From positions 19,423,077 to 19,487,076 of the forward strand of contig CM043946.1 in the NCBI GenBank assembly GCA_014529385.2: DNA of 64,000 nucleotides. Direction: 5' to 3'. The translations under genes were made by a program, and so were the position numbers. Shown here piece after piece: positions 45,414 through 56,814 of the stretch (positions are counted from its first letter, which is position 1; each line of letters opens with the position of its first letter). Under the pieces are notes generated by a model. It worked only from the letters and a program-made list of their open reading frames with translations. It ran no database searches and was not told where the DNA came from. The stretch comes from Adiantum capillus-veneris. Its lineage: Eukaryota > Streptophyta > Polypodiopsida > Polypodiales > Pteridaceae.

Positions 45414-46600
45414 GAGGATATGTGTGATATGGACTTTCTATTATTTTCCCCTTATTATTGATCGTCTCATGGATCTTGTGTTTGCCAATAGAAGGAGTTT
45501 CTCTTTTGTGTATTCCAAAAGAAAAAAAATCCCAATTATTGACATCGTCTGTATGTTTTCTCTTGATTCGGGACAAGTTTCCATGTTTTGCAAAGAATTC
45601 AAGTGCTATATTCTCAACATAAAGCTTAAACCGGCCGGTGGATCCAAATTTTTTTTTAAAGCACATGCAACATGGTTGAATGGAATTGGGACCAAGGTAT
45701 CTTGTTAAGTTGTGCAAAGCTTGCAAAATGTGTATACCTTATGGGTTCTTGTAGTTTGCTATGTCAAAAGAGTATTATACTACTCCATTGTTGGGGCAAT
45801 TCTTTATTATTCTGTTTGATCCAAGAGGGCACGACATGGCTATGTTACATTCTAGATGATGTATATGGTTTACATTTTCCTTTATTCCAGATGGGTATAC
45901 ACTCATGTGAGCTGTCAAAGCATGCTTATAGTGGAGCACTACTTGGTTGCATTTATGTCTATGCTTGTTGTTTTAGATAATGGTCGACACATGTCGGAGG
46001 ATGTGCAAGTTTATAGGGGGTGGATGTCGTGCCACTTTGCGGGCAAGGTATGAAAAAAGAGGATCTGCAAGCATTTTCAAATTTTGCTAAACTTAACACT
46101 AATGCAAGAATTATATATGATAGCAAGATTGAATGATATGTATACTTATTACGAGTTTTGGGGCCAATAAATGAAGATTGATGCCTATAAACCAAGCTGT
46201 GATGCTACTGCTAAAATGAAGTTTTATAGGTCAAAGATGTATTACTTGGAATTCTCTACAAGCCTGTCTTTACAGCTTGTTGATTGGAGTCCGGATGGAA
46301 AAGTTATTGGCAATTTAGTATTTTCCAAGGGCCGGGTTTGCTATCTTTAGACCGGAGTTGGGACACGTGCTTGAGTGATTTATTTCAACTTGAGAGGGTT
46401 CTCGGTGATAACATCTAGCACAAGCTAGAGTATGAGCTAAATTATGCTCAAATTGGGCATTTGATGCTAAAGGTATGGCCAGTTCGGTTTGCTATGCAGT
46501 CTTAGACACCTATGAATGGGAAAAATTAATGCTCAAGCACTCAAGATTGTGCTCAAGAAAGTTTTAGTTGATATTTGGTAGAACAAGTTAATCTTGGGAT
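45414..46600. other. No recognisable feature
   Basis: Short frames on both strands without family similarity (for example 45241-45708 and 45672-45980). May be remains of the same locus as the acidic ORFs. Confidence 0.35.
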
Positions 46601-47017
46601 TGTTTTGATTATCAACATGCCATATGTGATGCTTTCATGAAAGCAAATAAACTTCTAGATGGGGTATCTCTTTGTAATGTCATCATTCAAAATGCATGGA
46701 GTAAGGGTGTGGTCAAAAAAATTCCAGGAAAATATGTTGTGCTTGGAAGTGCTTTGGACCAAATTACGTTGTCTGGGCTATTGGCAAAATGAGTTGACTT
46801 GGTTTATGTGTATATTATATGTGGTGCTTTAATGAACACACATCAATTTTGTGATAAGCTTTCAATTCAGAAGTTTGAATCTTGTAGAGCATTGATTACG
46901 GGGAATGGCCAACATGGCAATGAAAAGGTGGACCCGTGGTGCTTTGGCCGATATGTTTGCCTTGATGTGGTGCTAAGCAATGTGTTGGTCGACTATGCAT
47001 ACCAAATATGGAGTTAA
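46601..47017 (+). pseudogene. Pentatricopeptide-repeat-like relic
   Basis: One stop-interrupted frame carries phrases typical of plant PPR proteins: CNVIIQNAWSKG, FCDKLSIQKFESCRALITG followed by NGQHGNEK, and DVVLSNVLVDYAYQ, which recall the usual SWNALIxGYxQHG and DVVVGNALVDMYAKCG. PPR proteins bind organellar RNA through repeats of about 35 residues. Here only two to three decayed repeats remain, ending where minus-strand gypsy sequence begins at about 47020. The match is by motif memory only. Confidence 0.45.
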
Positions 47018-47019
47018 AG

Positions 47020-47186
47020 GTTTCCCATAAGCGAAGGCCCCCCAAGGGCCATGGAAATGGCCGCTCGAAGGAGGGTTTTTTTCCCTGCATCAAAACAGCT
47101 CCAATAGCTACATCCGAGGTATCAACAAAAACATGGAATGGTAATACCCAATCAAGAGGTTGTAATATAGGAGAAACTGACAACAT
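47020..47186 (-). pseudogene. Gypsy RNase H fragment
   Basis: Reads VSPILQPLDWVLPFHVFVD then TSDVAIGAVLMQ, the junction of RT connection and RNase H (first catalytic Asp in FVDTSD). It is truncated after about 40 codons. RT proper is absent, so a deletion removed protease and RT between this and gag. Confidence 0.65.
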
Positions 47187-47599
47187 TTACTTTAACATCT
47201 GAAATGATTTCTCTTGAGGTTCAGACCATACAAAATCTACATGCGGTTGCTTCTTCTGAATATGTTTATGCACTCGATATCTTAATCCTTTTTGTTGCTC
47301 CCAGTCAATAGGACCCTTAGCCTTAGACCTTGTTACAGTCAACACATCAATCTCCTATTCCAATTGCTCTTGATTATTGCAATCAATTTCCTCCTCTTCA
47401 TACTCCTCTATCTGAACTATTGTTGCTGATCCAGTTTCTGGTCCTGGATAAATTAGAATATCAATGATAATGACATTGGATTATGCATGTGGTTGATTCT
47501 GAGGAGGTTGTGGAGGACCTACTTGTTGGTTCTCCTGATTAAAAGGAACAACTAGAATACCTATTTCTTCTCTATGTTCTACCCATAACGCACAACACC

Positions 47600-48860
47600 G
47601 ACCAACCCAATGATTCAGATGATCACCACAATAAACCCAAGCATTACCCCTTGGGGTCTTCTTTGACTTTTATCCTGGTTTGTTCTAGGTCCACTCCGAT
47701 TTCCCTGTCGAGTTCCTCATAATGGAGCCACCTGATTTTCCTCTATTGAAGCATTACCATGACCAGTACCTGAAGGTGGTTTATTCCTCTACTTTGGATT
47801 ATACCAACACTGAGTAGTTGTATGACCATCTTTCTCACAAAATTTCACAGAACCTTTTGTCTTTAGGAGCTATAGCTGAATATATGATACTCTTTAATTG
47901 TTGAATCAAATCAACCTCATCACCTGTTTTATCCTTCTTTTTATTATCAGGAGTCTTTTTCTTCTTCTTATCCTCATCATCAGATGAACTCTCTGAATTC
48001 GATTCAGCAAAAAAGTTTGTACCTGACTCAGAGTCCACTTCAGAATCCTTGCTTTCTCTTTTGTTAGACTTGGTCATGCCAAGCCTTATCTCAACTCTAG
48101 ATGCAGCCTGTACCAGGTTACTAAAACCACTTGCAATATCAATACTGGCCACAACATTCTTAATACCACTTCTCAAGCCTTTCAAGAAATAACCAGCTAA
48201 CATTTCATCAGTGGGTCTTTCATTGCCCTGTAATCTTTCAACAAAAATCGTGAATTTTTGAGTAAAATGCTCTACAAGCATTGTACCTTGTTTGATATGA
48301 TGCAGCTTTCTTAAAATATTTGTAGGAGTTTTCTCCTTTCTGAATATTTGTAAAAAGGACATACTAAGTGCATTATAAGTAGGAAAATGAGCCATACCAT
48401 ATTGGCTAAACCAACTCATGGCCTTACCTTCCAATGTAGTTGCAAATTGCTATAGTTTGATAGGATTTGGGTACATCACCTGAAATCCACTAGCTTGCCA
48501 TCTCGTTTCAAATTGCACCGATTGACAATCTGCATCTTCTTTCTAATTCCCTCTGAACTTTGCTGATTTAATCTTCAGGTTAGGAGGTGGATGAGCCATT
48601 GGGATAGGATTTGGGATTCTTGTAGGTCTTTTCCTGTTCTAAACCCTTAGTGGGTCAAAGTGGAGTCGCCTTCTACTTCTTGCAGGTACTCTTGTCAAGA
48701 GTAACACCCCAACAAATTGCCTCACTACCCTTCCCTTTGCTGCACTAGAACTCTCCTCACCAGAATTTAACAGTGGTTCATCAGGTGGTGGATCAATTCC
48801 ATCATCTTCAGGAACACCATCATAATGAAATGGATCTATGTTGCTGCCTGCCCTGGCCAA
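47600..48860 (-). pseudogene. Gypsy gag with zinc knuckle
   Basis: N-terminal start MARAGSNIDPFHYDGVPEDD at 48860, then the capsid frame 48434-47835: MSWFSQYGMAHFPTYNALSM, LVEHFTQKFTIFVERLQGN and MLAGYFLKGLRSGIKNVVAS, typical of plant gypsy gag. It ends in a Ser/Asp/Lys-rich tail and a CCHC knuckle split by a stop (KFCEKDGHTTTQCWYNP, near 47840-47790). Stops separate the parts. Confidence 0.7.
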
Positions 48861-48985
48861 AGCCCTTGTACAATTATTTGAGAGAGTTTCCTACCCCTCT
48901 GGGACATTCATCATCCCAGAAAAATATCCATTAAAAAAAAAAGAATACCTGACAATTGCTTATATCCTCAAAAAAGAGAACATAA

Positions 48986-49000
48986 CCAACAGGATCGCCA
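48986..49000 (-). other. Primer-binding site of gypsy fragment
   Basis: Minus-strand TGGCGATCCTGTTGG beginning a few bases inside the LTR end, the expected place for a tRNA primer site. Confidence 0.55.
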
Positions 49001-49004
49001 AATT

Positions 49005-49410
49005 TGTTGTGGTTCATTAACACAGAAAAAACTGAATCATAACACTATCCATAACCTCACGAAACTCAAAATTTTATTTAGAAACAGTGAAGTGATACAC
49101 AAAAGAGATAAGATGTAACAAGATAGCAACTGAAATAGAACTCAAAATCACTTCATTCATCAAGAAAGAGATACAACTTCATCCCATTTCAGTCGGATTC
49201 TACAAAGCGCCGAGTAAACTTATAGACTACTTCACCAGAAACTGGTTATAACAACCTTAGTCTTGATACACACTAACTATTAAATATCCAATTCAGTACA
49301 ATCCAACTGACTATAATCCAACTTACTACAATTAGACTGAGCATATTCGATTAACCAGCAAAACATATCGGACTGACTACTAAACAAACATGTTGATGTG
49401 CCTATCAACA
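49005..49410 (-). repeat. 5' LTR of gypsy fragment
   Basis: 406 bp; on the minus strand it begins TGTTGATAGGCACATCAACA and ends CCACAACA, with an AATAAA near the 3' side. It abuts copia integrase sequence at 49411. Confidence 0.6.
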
Positions 49411-50385
49411 GGGTGCCCATACTACATTTTGATACATTTTCAGCCATAGAGAAAAATTGTTTGAAGCACATAAAAACTTTGGACTTCGCTTTAAGTGAAA
49501 GTACCCATGCATGCTTGGAGTAATCATCAGTGAAAGTCACGAAGTAAAGGTAATTTCCCAAGGACGGAGTTTGCATGGGCCCACAAACATCACTATGCAC
49601 AAGCTACAATCTACATGTGGCCCTAACTGAATCATCAGTGAAAGTCACCAAGTAAAGGTAATTTCCCAAGGACGGAGTTTGCATGGGCCCACAAACATCA
49701 CTATGCACAAGCTGCAATCTACATGTGGCCCTAACTGAACCATCCTTTGGAAACTTTGAACGCTCCATCTTACCCAAAATACAGCCTTCACAAACATGTT
49801 TGACAAGTGCTTCAAGAGGCGGCAAAGAAGCAACCATATCAGATTTTTGCAAACGTAGCAAATTGGCAAAATTCAGATGACCAAAACGTGTATGCCAAAG
49901 TTTTGCATCTGAAATAGCCCTTGAATCTGTAACTGTATTTGCAAAATTTTGTCCACACTTGTCATACAAAGTGAGCTTATACAATCCACGACACAAAAGG
50001 CTAGATGCAATAATTTCATCACCAAAAATTAGATCATGAACTGTACATTTGTCATCCACAAATTTGACTAAAGTCCAAGTCTAGCAAGTGCGGATACAGA
50101 TAAAAGATTCTTCTTGATCCCAGGTACATAAAGTGCATCAACAAGTGTGAAGGAACTTCCATTTGCAGTAGTAAGGACAATATTTCCAACTCCCTAAACC
50201 GGATAAGAGGCATTGTTGGCACAAGTGACTATATTCCCATGAGGGACATACTCGAGAGAGGTGAACAATTCACGATGTGAGGTAATGTGCTTTGTAGCAC
50301 CACTATCAAAATACCACACATGTGAATCAGTAGCAACTGACATGCATGCATCCTGGACAACGGGATTGTAAGTGAAAAAGCACAT
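49411..50385 (-). pseudogene. Copia protease, pre-integrase and integrase start
   Basis: Protease VWYFDSGATKHIT (near 50320); GAG-pre-integrase LWHTRFGHLNFANLLRLQ (near 49900) with the zinc pair CEGCILGK; integrase first Asp in LVHSDVCGPMQTPSLGNYLY. A 108-bp in-frame tandem duplication (49523-49630 and 49631-49738) repeats the segment CRLQLVHSDVCGP to VTFTDD. The domain ends at about 49411 (FFSMAENVSKCSMGTL), before the second catalytic Asp. Confidence 0.8.
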
Positions 50386-51394
50386 TTTGCATCAACATCA
50401 ACATCACACTCTCCTTTCACAGAAAACTCAACAATGGCTGCATTTGTAGTGGAGCCAGTATTTGCAGTGGAACCACCCTCTTTCTTCTGAGCCTCTTTGG
50501 CCTTCAACTTAGGACACTGCTTGATCAAGTGATCATTAGCTTTACAATAATGGCAGCGTATCTTCTTTTTTCCCTTATCACCAAAATTGCTAGACGAAAT
50601 GCTGCCAACAAAAGCATTGGGAACAGAAGTTTTGCCACTCGCAGTAGAACCATCAGAAGTGGTTGCATTGCTGTTACCACCCTTTCTTTGAGAAGCAATA
50701 AAAGCTTGTTCAACTGCACGCTGTCTAGTCCTGTTTTTTTTGGAAAGTGACTCTTGCAATAGCAATGTGCATAATGCATCAAACTTGACAACTTCAGGAT
50801 TTCCTTGGGTCAGAAGTCTCAAAGTACTAGCAAAAGTCTGGTAAGAATATGGTAAGGCATCAAGAGAAGTCTGCACAAGGGAACTGTCTGAAATGACTTC
50901 ACCTGCATAAATAAGTTGCTCATTGATATCCTTGACTTCAGCAAGGAAAGTGTCCATATCATCTTCCTGATGCATAATCTTCGACTCCAACTCTTTATGC
51001 AACAATGCAATTTTTGCCTCATTGTGGCTTGCATAAGACCAACCAGAATATCCCGAGCCTGTTTTGCAGATTTCGCTGAACAAATGTGAGGAGTGATGGT
51101 ATGCTTCACAGACAGCACAATCAACACATGATCTTGCGCATCCTTTACATCCCAATGAGATTGCTATGCCGTAGGCAAAACAACTCTAATAGCTGCAATC
51201 CTTGCAGGAAGACCTGCAACATCCTCAACATTGCCTACATCCTCAGAACGAGGATGTACATCAATGCCTTGCACAATATTCCAAACACCCTTTGACACAA
51301 GAACATGTTGCATCATGTAAGCCCACAAAGGGTAATTTTCCTCAGCCAATATGTCAGCAAACATCTTGAACACATCTGTATTGTTGTTAGCCAT
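50386..51394 (-). pseudogene. Copia gag
   Basis: Starts MANNNTDVFKMFADILAEEN at 51394, then NYPLWAYMMQHVLVSKGVW, a UBN2-type gag. After a frame change near 51170: SVKHTITPHICSAKSAKQ, HEDDMDTFLAEVKD-like helices, LPYSYQTFASTLR and the CCHC knuckle CHYCKANDHLIKQC near 50560-50520. Needs at least two frame changes. Confidence 0.75.
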
Positions 51395-51743
51395 GGTAAA
51401 TGCTGCACCAAATGTACAAAGTGCCGAATAGAGGAGAAACAAAGCGGGAACAACACATGCTATATAGCACAAACCATAGAAGACTGTAAGAGACTTGTTA
51501 TGCAAAAAACAGCACTGATAGAAATTCTACACAAAATGATGGAACAACCTGTGCAATACTGTGCCTATAGTGGAAACAGAGGCCGAAATGAGCCCGAATA
51601 AGAAATCTAAGCAGACTGAGCTCTATGATCTTACCCAAATTTTTTGTCCACCTATGAATGCTTGCCAAAGCTCACTGAAATCAGAGTAAGTGCGTAGGCA
51701 TTTTCTAGAGCTGCTGGCAGCTAAGCCTGGGAAAATGCAACCT

Positions 51744-51755
51744 GCTCTGATACCA
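51744..51755 (-). other. Copia primer-binding site (initiator Met tRNA)
   Basis: Minus-strand TGGTATCAGAGC, the canonical plant copia site, two bases inside the LTR. Confidence 0.9.
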
Positions 51756-51757
51756 AT

Positions 51758-52026
51758 TGTTTGAATTAGGGTTGCAGAGAAACGCACACAGCTTGGGTAA
51801 GACAAAGGAAACTCAAGGCACACAGATGAGAGTGTATTACTTAGTGTGTAATGGGAAGATAGATAGCCCTAGAGTGATGGGCATATATACAATGCATGGG
51901 GGAAAAAACCTGCTAAAGAGGGAAAAAATGCCTCGGTGACCCTAATGTGTTCACACACATCACTACCACATGTATATGGAAACAAACTACTCCTATATCT
52001 TCTTAGGTACATTCTATTCCCTAACA
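51758..52026 (-). repeat. Copia 5' LTR
   Basis: 269 bp; on the minus strand TGTTAGGGAATAG to CCCTAATTCAAACA, with TGTATATATGCCC as TATA region and the usual TTTTTTCCC / GGTTTTTTCCC pair upstream of it. Confidence 0.85.
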
Positions 52027-52560
52027 ACTAGTATTAGAGCAAGGTTTTCTCGTAGCTAAAGTAACTCAAGGAAAGGATTCTTTGAATTGAGTGGGAGTAA
52101 TAGCGGAGGAAGGGAAGCTCAAGATCAAGAATTTCGACGGAAAAAACTACCAACATTGAAAGATGAAAATTGAAGATTATATTTACTAGAAGGACCTTTA
52201 TTTTCCATTAGCCGGTCTTGTAAAAAAGCCCGCAACAATGGCAGATAAAGCATGGATTGTTCTTGATTGAAAGGCATTAGGAACAATCCGGCTAAGCTTG
52301 GCATCAACGGTGGTCTTCAACATTCCGGAGATGAAGACCACGGAGTACTTGATGAAGTAACTTGACGGCCACTACGAGATACCACCGACATCGAATAAGG
52401 TATTTCTCATGAAGCACTTGTTCAATCTAAAGATGACATAGAATGGTCGAGTTGCAGAGCACCTGAATGACTTTAACACCAACATAAGTCAACTTTGATT
52501 GGAGGACAGGTGAACAAAAGGGAGAGGAACTAGGCTTCACCATCCCCTTGTCTACGAGTT
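52027..52560 (+). pseudogene. Second copia, gag relic, plus strand
   Basis: Begins with a degraded primer site (TAGTATTAGAGCAAGG, 52031-52046), then decayed UBN2-type gag: GKLKIKNFDGKNYQ, LAGLVKKPATMADKAWIVLD, GTIRLSLASTVVFNI and HLNDFNTNISQL, with several stops. It points away from the minus-strand copia and adjoins its LTR. Its own LTR is missing. Confidence 0.65.
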
Positions 52561-52585
52561 CATGCACTTGAAATAAATTCTTCTT

Positions 52586-52963
52586 TTAAGGAACTTCATA
52601 TTGGCAGTCATGCGGTTGAACCATGGTGCCCCTAAAATAACGTGCCCCTAGGATAACCTCCTCATGTTGGAGAGGGGAGATGAAATGCTCCTCTTTGTTG
52701 ACGTAGTTTTGGATATGAAGCCTCAATTTCCCAATCAAGGGAGTAATGGAGGTGTGTTGTCCCTTGAAAGCCCCATCAAAAATCACAGTATCTCCCATCT
52801 CAAAAGCTTGTATGCCTAGCTTAGTCGAAAACTCCATTGATATGAAGTTGTGAGTAGAGTCAAGGTCAAAAAGGATAAAGTAATCATGCTCCCTCACCTT
52901 TTCCCAAGCATAATAAATGGATGATCCTTTGCAATGAGTATCCTCTTTTGGGGCTTCGATCAT
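52586..52963 (-). pseudogene. Retrotransposon aspartic protease (RVP_2-like)
   Basis: FILFDLDSTHNFISMEFSTK resembles the plant gypsy protease FLxDSGSTHNFI, with DST at the active site in place of DSG, so activity is doubtful. It continues VIFDGAFKGQHTSITPLIGK and EEVILGARYF. Just upstream (near 53060-53030) is a knuckle-like CKYHKCFQFGEQRHGYE. Confidence 0.65.
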
Positions 52964-53129
52964 GGAAGATCTAGGAGTCTCATTGCATGAATTTATTTTG
53001 GGTCAAGATTCATAGCCATGTCTTTGCTCCCCAAACTGGAAACATTTATGGTATTTGCAAAATGTTTCTAACTCTTCAGGAGAAAGTTTACTTTTACCTT
53101 TGTAAACTCCTTTCTCCTTAATCTTGCTA

Positions 53130-54318
53130 TTGTTGTTGCTAGAATTTCCTTGGGAAGCATTTTGAGCATTTTTCTTCCCTTTAGGTTCATTTTGGTCTTA
53201 GTTCCATGGGCTTAAAATTCCTTTTAGCCCCTTGTTGGAAACTAATTTGTGAAGCAGCCATAGTATAGCGAATCACCTCAATGATTGTCCTAGGCCTTTG
53301 AGAGTTGACATATTTGACCATCTTCAGGTAGTCTTGCACAAAAATTGTTGCTTTTGTTTGGCAAAGTCTATCTATTGGTAGACTGTAGCTTGAGATGTAA
53401 ATCCCATAATATGTCCACTTACTTGTGGATAGATTCATTGGGAGTAACCTTCAAACTTTTCCATTTAGGAAGCACTTTGTATTTGGCATCATTTGCAAGA
53501 AATTGCTTCATTATGGAAACTAGTAGATCTTTCCATGTCTTGGGAGCTTTGCCATTACCTCATAGAGTAGCCCACCATTTGTTGGAAAGACTTTTGAAAA
53601 TGCATTGCTACATGACATAGCTTGGAGGACTCCGTGAAGACCTCATCTCCAAAGGACACATCAAATTGTTGGATGAAGGCCAAAACTTTATCCGTAGCAC
53701 CAAAGGTGCCATCATAGGTGAGAAAAGAGGTGCTCTTTCTTCCTCCTTGAACTTCTTAAGCTTGTAAGGCCTTTTCCAAGAAGCGTAGGATTTGCAATGT
53801 CCTCCCCTCTTGTATTCTCTAGGAGAAAAACTGTTGCTTTCATCAAAAGAGGAGGAAGATGATGAAGAGGGTGACCTCTTTCTCACCCTTTTCTTCTTTT
53901 GTATTTCTCTCTTCTCTCTTTGAATGACAAGGATAATGACTTTATGACGATCTTTTTCTCTTGGGAGGAGTTGGGGATCATTGAGACCGCCGTCTTCGTG
54001 GAGCTACATTTTTCAAAGAATTTGGAGATTCACTTCTTTCTCTTCAAAGGGTTACTCCTCTTCTCTCACCGGAGAGAGTCTTCTTTTGCAAGTCTCTACA
54101 AAAGGCTTCCTAAGATCTCTCTCCTCTTGGGGAGTTTGGAGAATCCCATGAGTGTGAAGCTGTTGGTCAACTTTGGCTTGCAAGGCAGTGTTACCCATAG
54201 CTTGTTGCAACCTAGTAGTAGGATAGTTCACAAACATGGGGGCATGATTAATAACACCTTCATGTACAAAATTAAAGTTGTCAATATTCATTCTACTCTC
54301 TTTACTATTGTCATCCAT
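53130..54318 (-). pseudogene. Gypsy-type gag
   Basis: ATG at 54318 (MDDNSKESRMNIDNFNFVHE), then, in other frames, a Ser-rich stretch SPSSSSSSSFDESNSFSPRE, KSYASWKRPYKLKKFKEEER, a capsid segment (FQKSLSNKWWATL) and VIRYTMAASQISFQQGAKR near 53250. At least three frame changes. Confidence 0.55.
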
Positions 54319-54714
54319 GCTAGCTTAATTTATATCTATGTTACTTTGTGCTTTGGAAACTTCAAAACTTTAGTTTCTACTCTTCTTAACTTTTGAAAAT
54401 TACCTCTCAAGCAGCCACACCCATTGTTTAGAGACTGCTAATTGCAAAGAGTAGTGGAGATGGTATAATAGTGCTCTGCTGATATAGGTCTTGTTGAGCT
54501 TGCTAGTAGCTCAATAATGCTAAGCCAAAGGCAAGCCCGAAAAGACTCCATTATTAAGTATATAGCTCCCAATGATGTACGTCAAACTTAGCTCGTTCCA
54601 ATCGGGATAATAAATCCATGTTCCACTTACCTTTTTTCAATGAACAGGTCCAACCTTTCATGGACAAATCAAGGACCTCTTTTCTTAACAAAGAACCAAT
54701 AGTTCTAATACCGA

Positions 54715-56094
54715 TGTAATAGAATATGTCTATAACATTGATTGTAGTGGAATTAAAGTAACAATAATGAGCATTTCCTTAAGAGAATTCTTAAAGAGCA
54801 TAAGGATAGCACTTAATTAAAGGTAGTAAAATGAACATTATACCTAGTTAACTTGGCATGAACAATACTTGTAAAAGAGAGATAATTAGAGAAATTGACA
54901 ACAGTTGAGGACCGGATTTACTTGGAGTTGGTCCCGCCTCCAAAAGGCTTTTGTATTATAGATTCTCCCATGAAGAGAGACTTGGTACAATACATACTTT
55001 GAGTTCCTTAAGACCTTGTTGATGACATGAAGATGGCAAGCTTCATGCACCAATATTATGCCCATAACCAAATTGCAAACGCATTAACTTGTCCTCGACC
55101 TCAATCCCAAGACTTCAAACACCTCCAAAGGTGGAGAGAGCTAGCAGGGAGTGAGGGAAGGCAAGAGGAAGAAGAAGTAGCATACAAAAAATAGGTAATT
55201 TCCTCACTATAGATTACTCTTGGATATTATCTTAGCATAGTAATATAGATGGTAGAGAAGAGGAGCATGCCATTGAGGGTTAACTCTTGGTTGAATTTGC
55301 ATTCCATAGCCAAGAGGTATTGGTGTAGGAGAAGGAGATGGAGTTCTTGCTCAACAAAATGAGAGAATGTGTAAGTATATGTGGTTCAGTATGCCAAAAA
55401 TGAGAGCCTCCTCTTGCTTGGTCGACCCCCGCCCCCCCCCCCCCCCCCTTCATGCAATTACTCATGCTTGCATCCTATTGGTTCATCCATGGATTACCTA
55501 ATGAGAGATAACAAGCAAGGTGTGTATCCTTGTGAAAAGTTTCCTTATTTCCACTTTAGAGAGGGCAATAATTATTTAAATTCTTTTGGACCTCTAAATC
55601 AACTTGACAATAGGAATTAAGCTAGCTTATGGGCTGCTTAATTCCCATTGGACCCCTTGGTAGACTGTCCAATAGGAATTAGGGGGATCTCATTTCTCAT
55701 TGATTATTTTAGCAAACTTTTCTAGAATGGTCAAGCACAATTTACTCAATCTTAATTCTCATTGGTCCTTGCCATAGGCCATCCAATAGGAATTAGGCTT
55801 CATTGGGGGGAAACCTATCTAGGAGCCTCGCATGTGTCCTGTACATGCCTTATGTGAAAAAGGGGAGCTATTGTAGTGTGTGTGTGTCACTAAAACACTA
55901 AATGAAGATATCGACGCGTATATATCGACGGCCATGCTTTTCCACGTGTACATCGAAGTATTAGTGGGCGTCGCTATATGCAAACGGCTAAACGAGCTAG
56001 TTGGAATAGGTAGATCTCCTCTGACCGGGTGTTGTACATGTCGAGCCAAAGTGACCTAGCTAGATCCTCTGATGCAGCCTCTGTCAATGTTGTG
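54715..56094 (-). repeat. LTR of minus-strand gypsy (right end not resolved) and flank
   Basis: TGTAATAGAATATG starts immediately beside the primer site, so on the minus strand an LTR ends here. Its other end could not be found. The interval holds a C17 homopolymer (55432-55448) and two copies of a unit framed by TTAATTCxCATTGG and CCAATAGGAATTA (near 55638-55681 and 55751-55798). No gene. Confidence 0.45.
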
Positions 56095-56170
56095 TAGTCC
56101 TCCGCAGTCATGGGCGTCTAGATCTCCCTAGATCAGTCGCTCGTTCGATCATTAGAGAGATAGGGAAATA
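56095..56170 (+). repeat. 76-bp direct repeat flanking LINE, left copy
   Basis: Matches 59657-59732 with three mismatches. Includes CGTCTAGATCTCC and TCGCTCGTTCGATCATTAG. Directly followed by the LINE 3' tail. Confidence 0.85.
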
Positions 56171-56220
56171 CATAGATAGATAGATAGATTTTATTATCGT
56201 CCTCGGAGGTCAAATATGAC

Positions 56221-56814
56221 CTATGGGACCAAAGTTACATGTGATGTAGTATGTGTATGGATGATGAGTGACTCTCGATGCTCCAAAATTGTAGTGATGA
56301 GAGTCGCAATGGAGAGCCCACACTTTGGCTGGGAGAGGAAAGTGTGTAGGTCTAAGTTATGGCTGAAAATGTGAGAGAAGCAAGTTCGGATGTGACCAAA
56401 AGCTGAGCACTCTAGTAGTGTGTGGTACTCAGACTCTCGAACTTGCAGTGAGCATAATGTGCACAATCGATTTGACTCTTCTCCATTGCCCCAACGCCCT
56501 ATCTCGCATCGAAGGAAATGGGAGCTAAGCCGAATCGCTGCGATAGTGCGTATCGCGGACAAGGGAATAGGCTCAAGCATGTAAGTGTGAGTACGGTTTC
56601 CTCTCTCAGCGAAGAACATGGTTTTGTAGTTGGGGGCAATATAGGTGGTGTAATGTATGAAGCGTGACCCACCGGATTTCTCCCAAGCCGTAATACATTG
56701 GCGTTGTAGAAAAGCTTCATTCACTTGAGAGTCAATTGAAGCATCATGTAGCAAGTGTAATGCATCCCATCTCCAAAACCACTTCTTTATGTCTTGCATC
56801 CATCCCGTGCTCAA
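56221..56814 (-). pseudogene. LINE C-terminal domain with zinc motif
   Basis: Continues the RT protein after a frame change near 56815: MSTGWMQDIKKWFWRWDALH, RTIAAIRLSSHFLRCEIGRW and CTLCSLQVRESEYHTLLEC, a C-x2-C...H-x4-C motif of the zf-RVT kind found after RT in plant LINEs. Open to the end at 56221. Confidence 0.7.

Larger units (their letters stand above)
47020..49410 (-). mobile_element. Ty3/gypsy fragment inserted in copia, minus strand
   Basis: Right to left: 5' LTR 49005-49410, primer site 48986-49000, gag from 48860, zinc knuckle near 47820, then after a deletion a piece of RNase H near 47186-47020. The LTR abuts copia integrase at 49411, so gypsy landed inside copia. No 3' LTR is seen; the left side breaks at the PPR-like relic. 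Confidence 0.65.
49411..52026 (-). mobile_element. Ty1/copia fragment, minus strand
   Basis: Right to left: 5' LTR 51758-52026, primer site complementary to initiator Met tRNA (51744-51755), gag, protease, GAG-pre-integrase and the beginning of integrase, cut at 49411 by the gypsy LTR. RT and 3' LTR are not found in the window. Confidence 0.8.
52586..54714 (-). mobile_element. Gypsy fragment with gag and protease, minus strand
   Basis: Right to left: primer site 54702-54713 (degraded TGGTATTAGAGC type), a leader of about 380 bp without genes, gag from 54318 and protease to 52586, where it ends. RT and integrase are absent. Confidence 0.6.
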
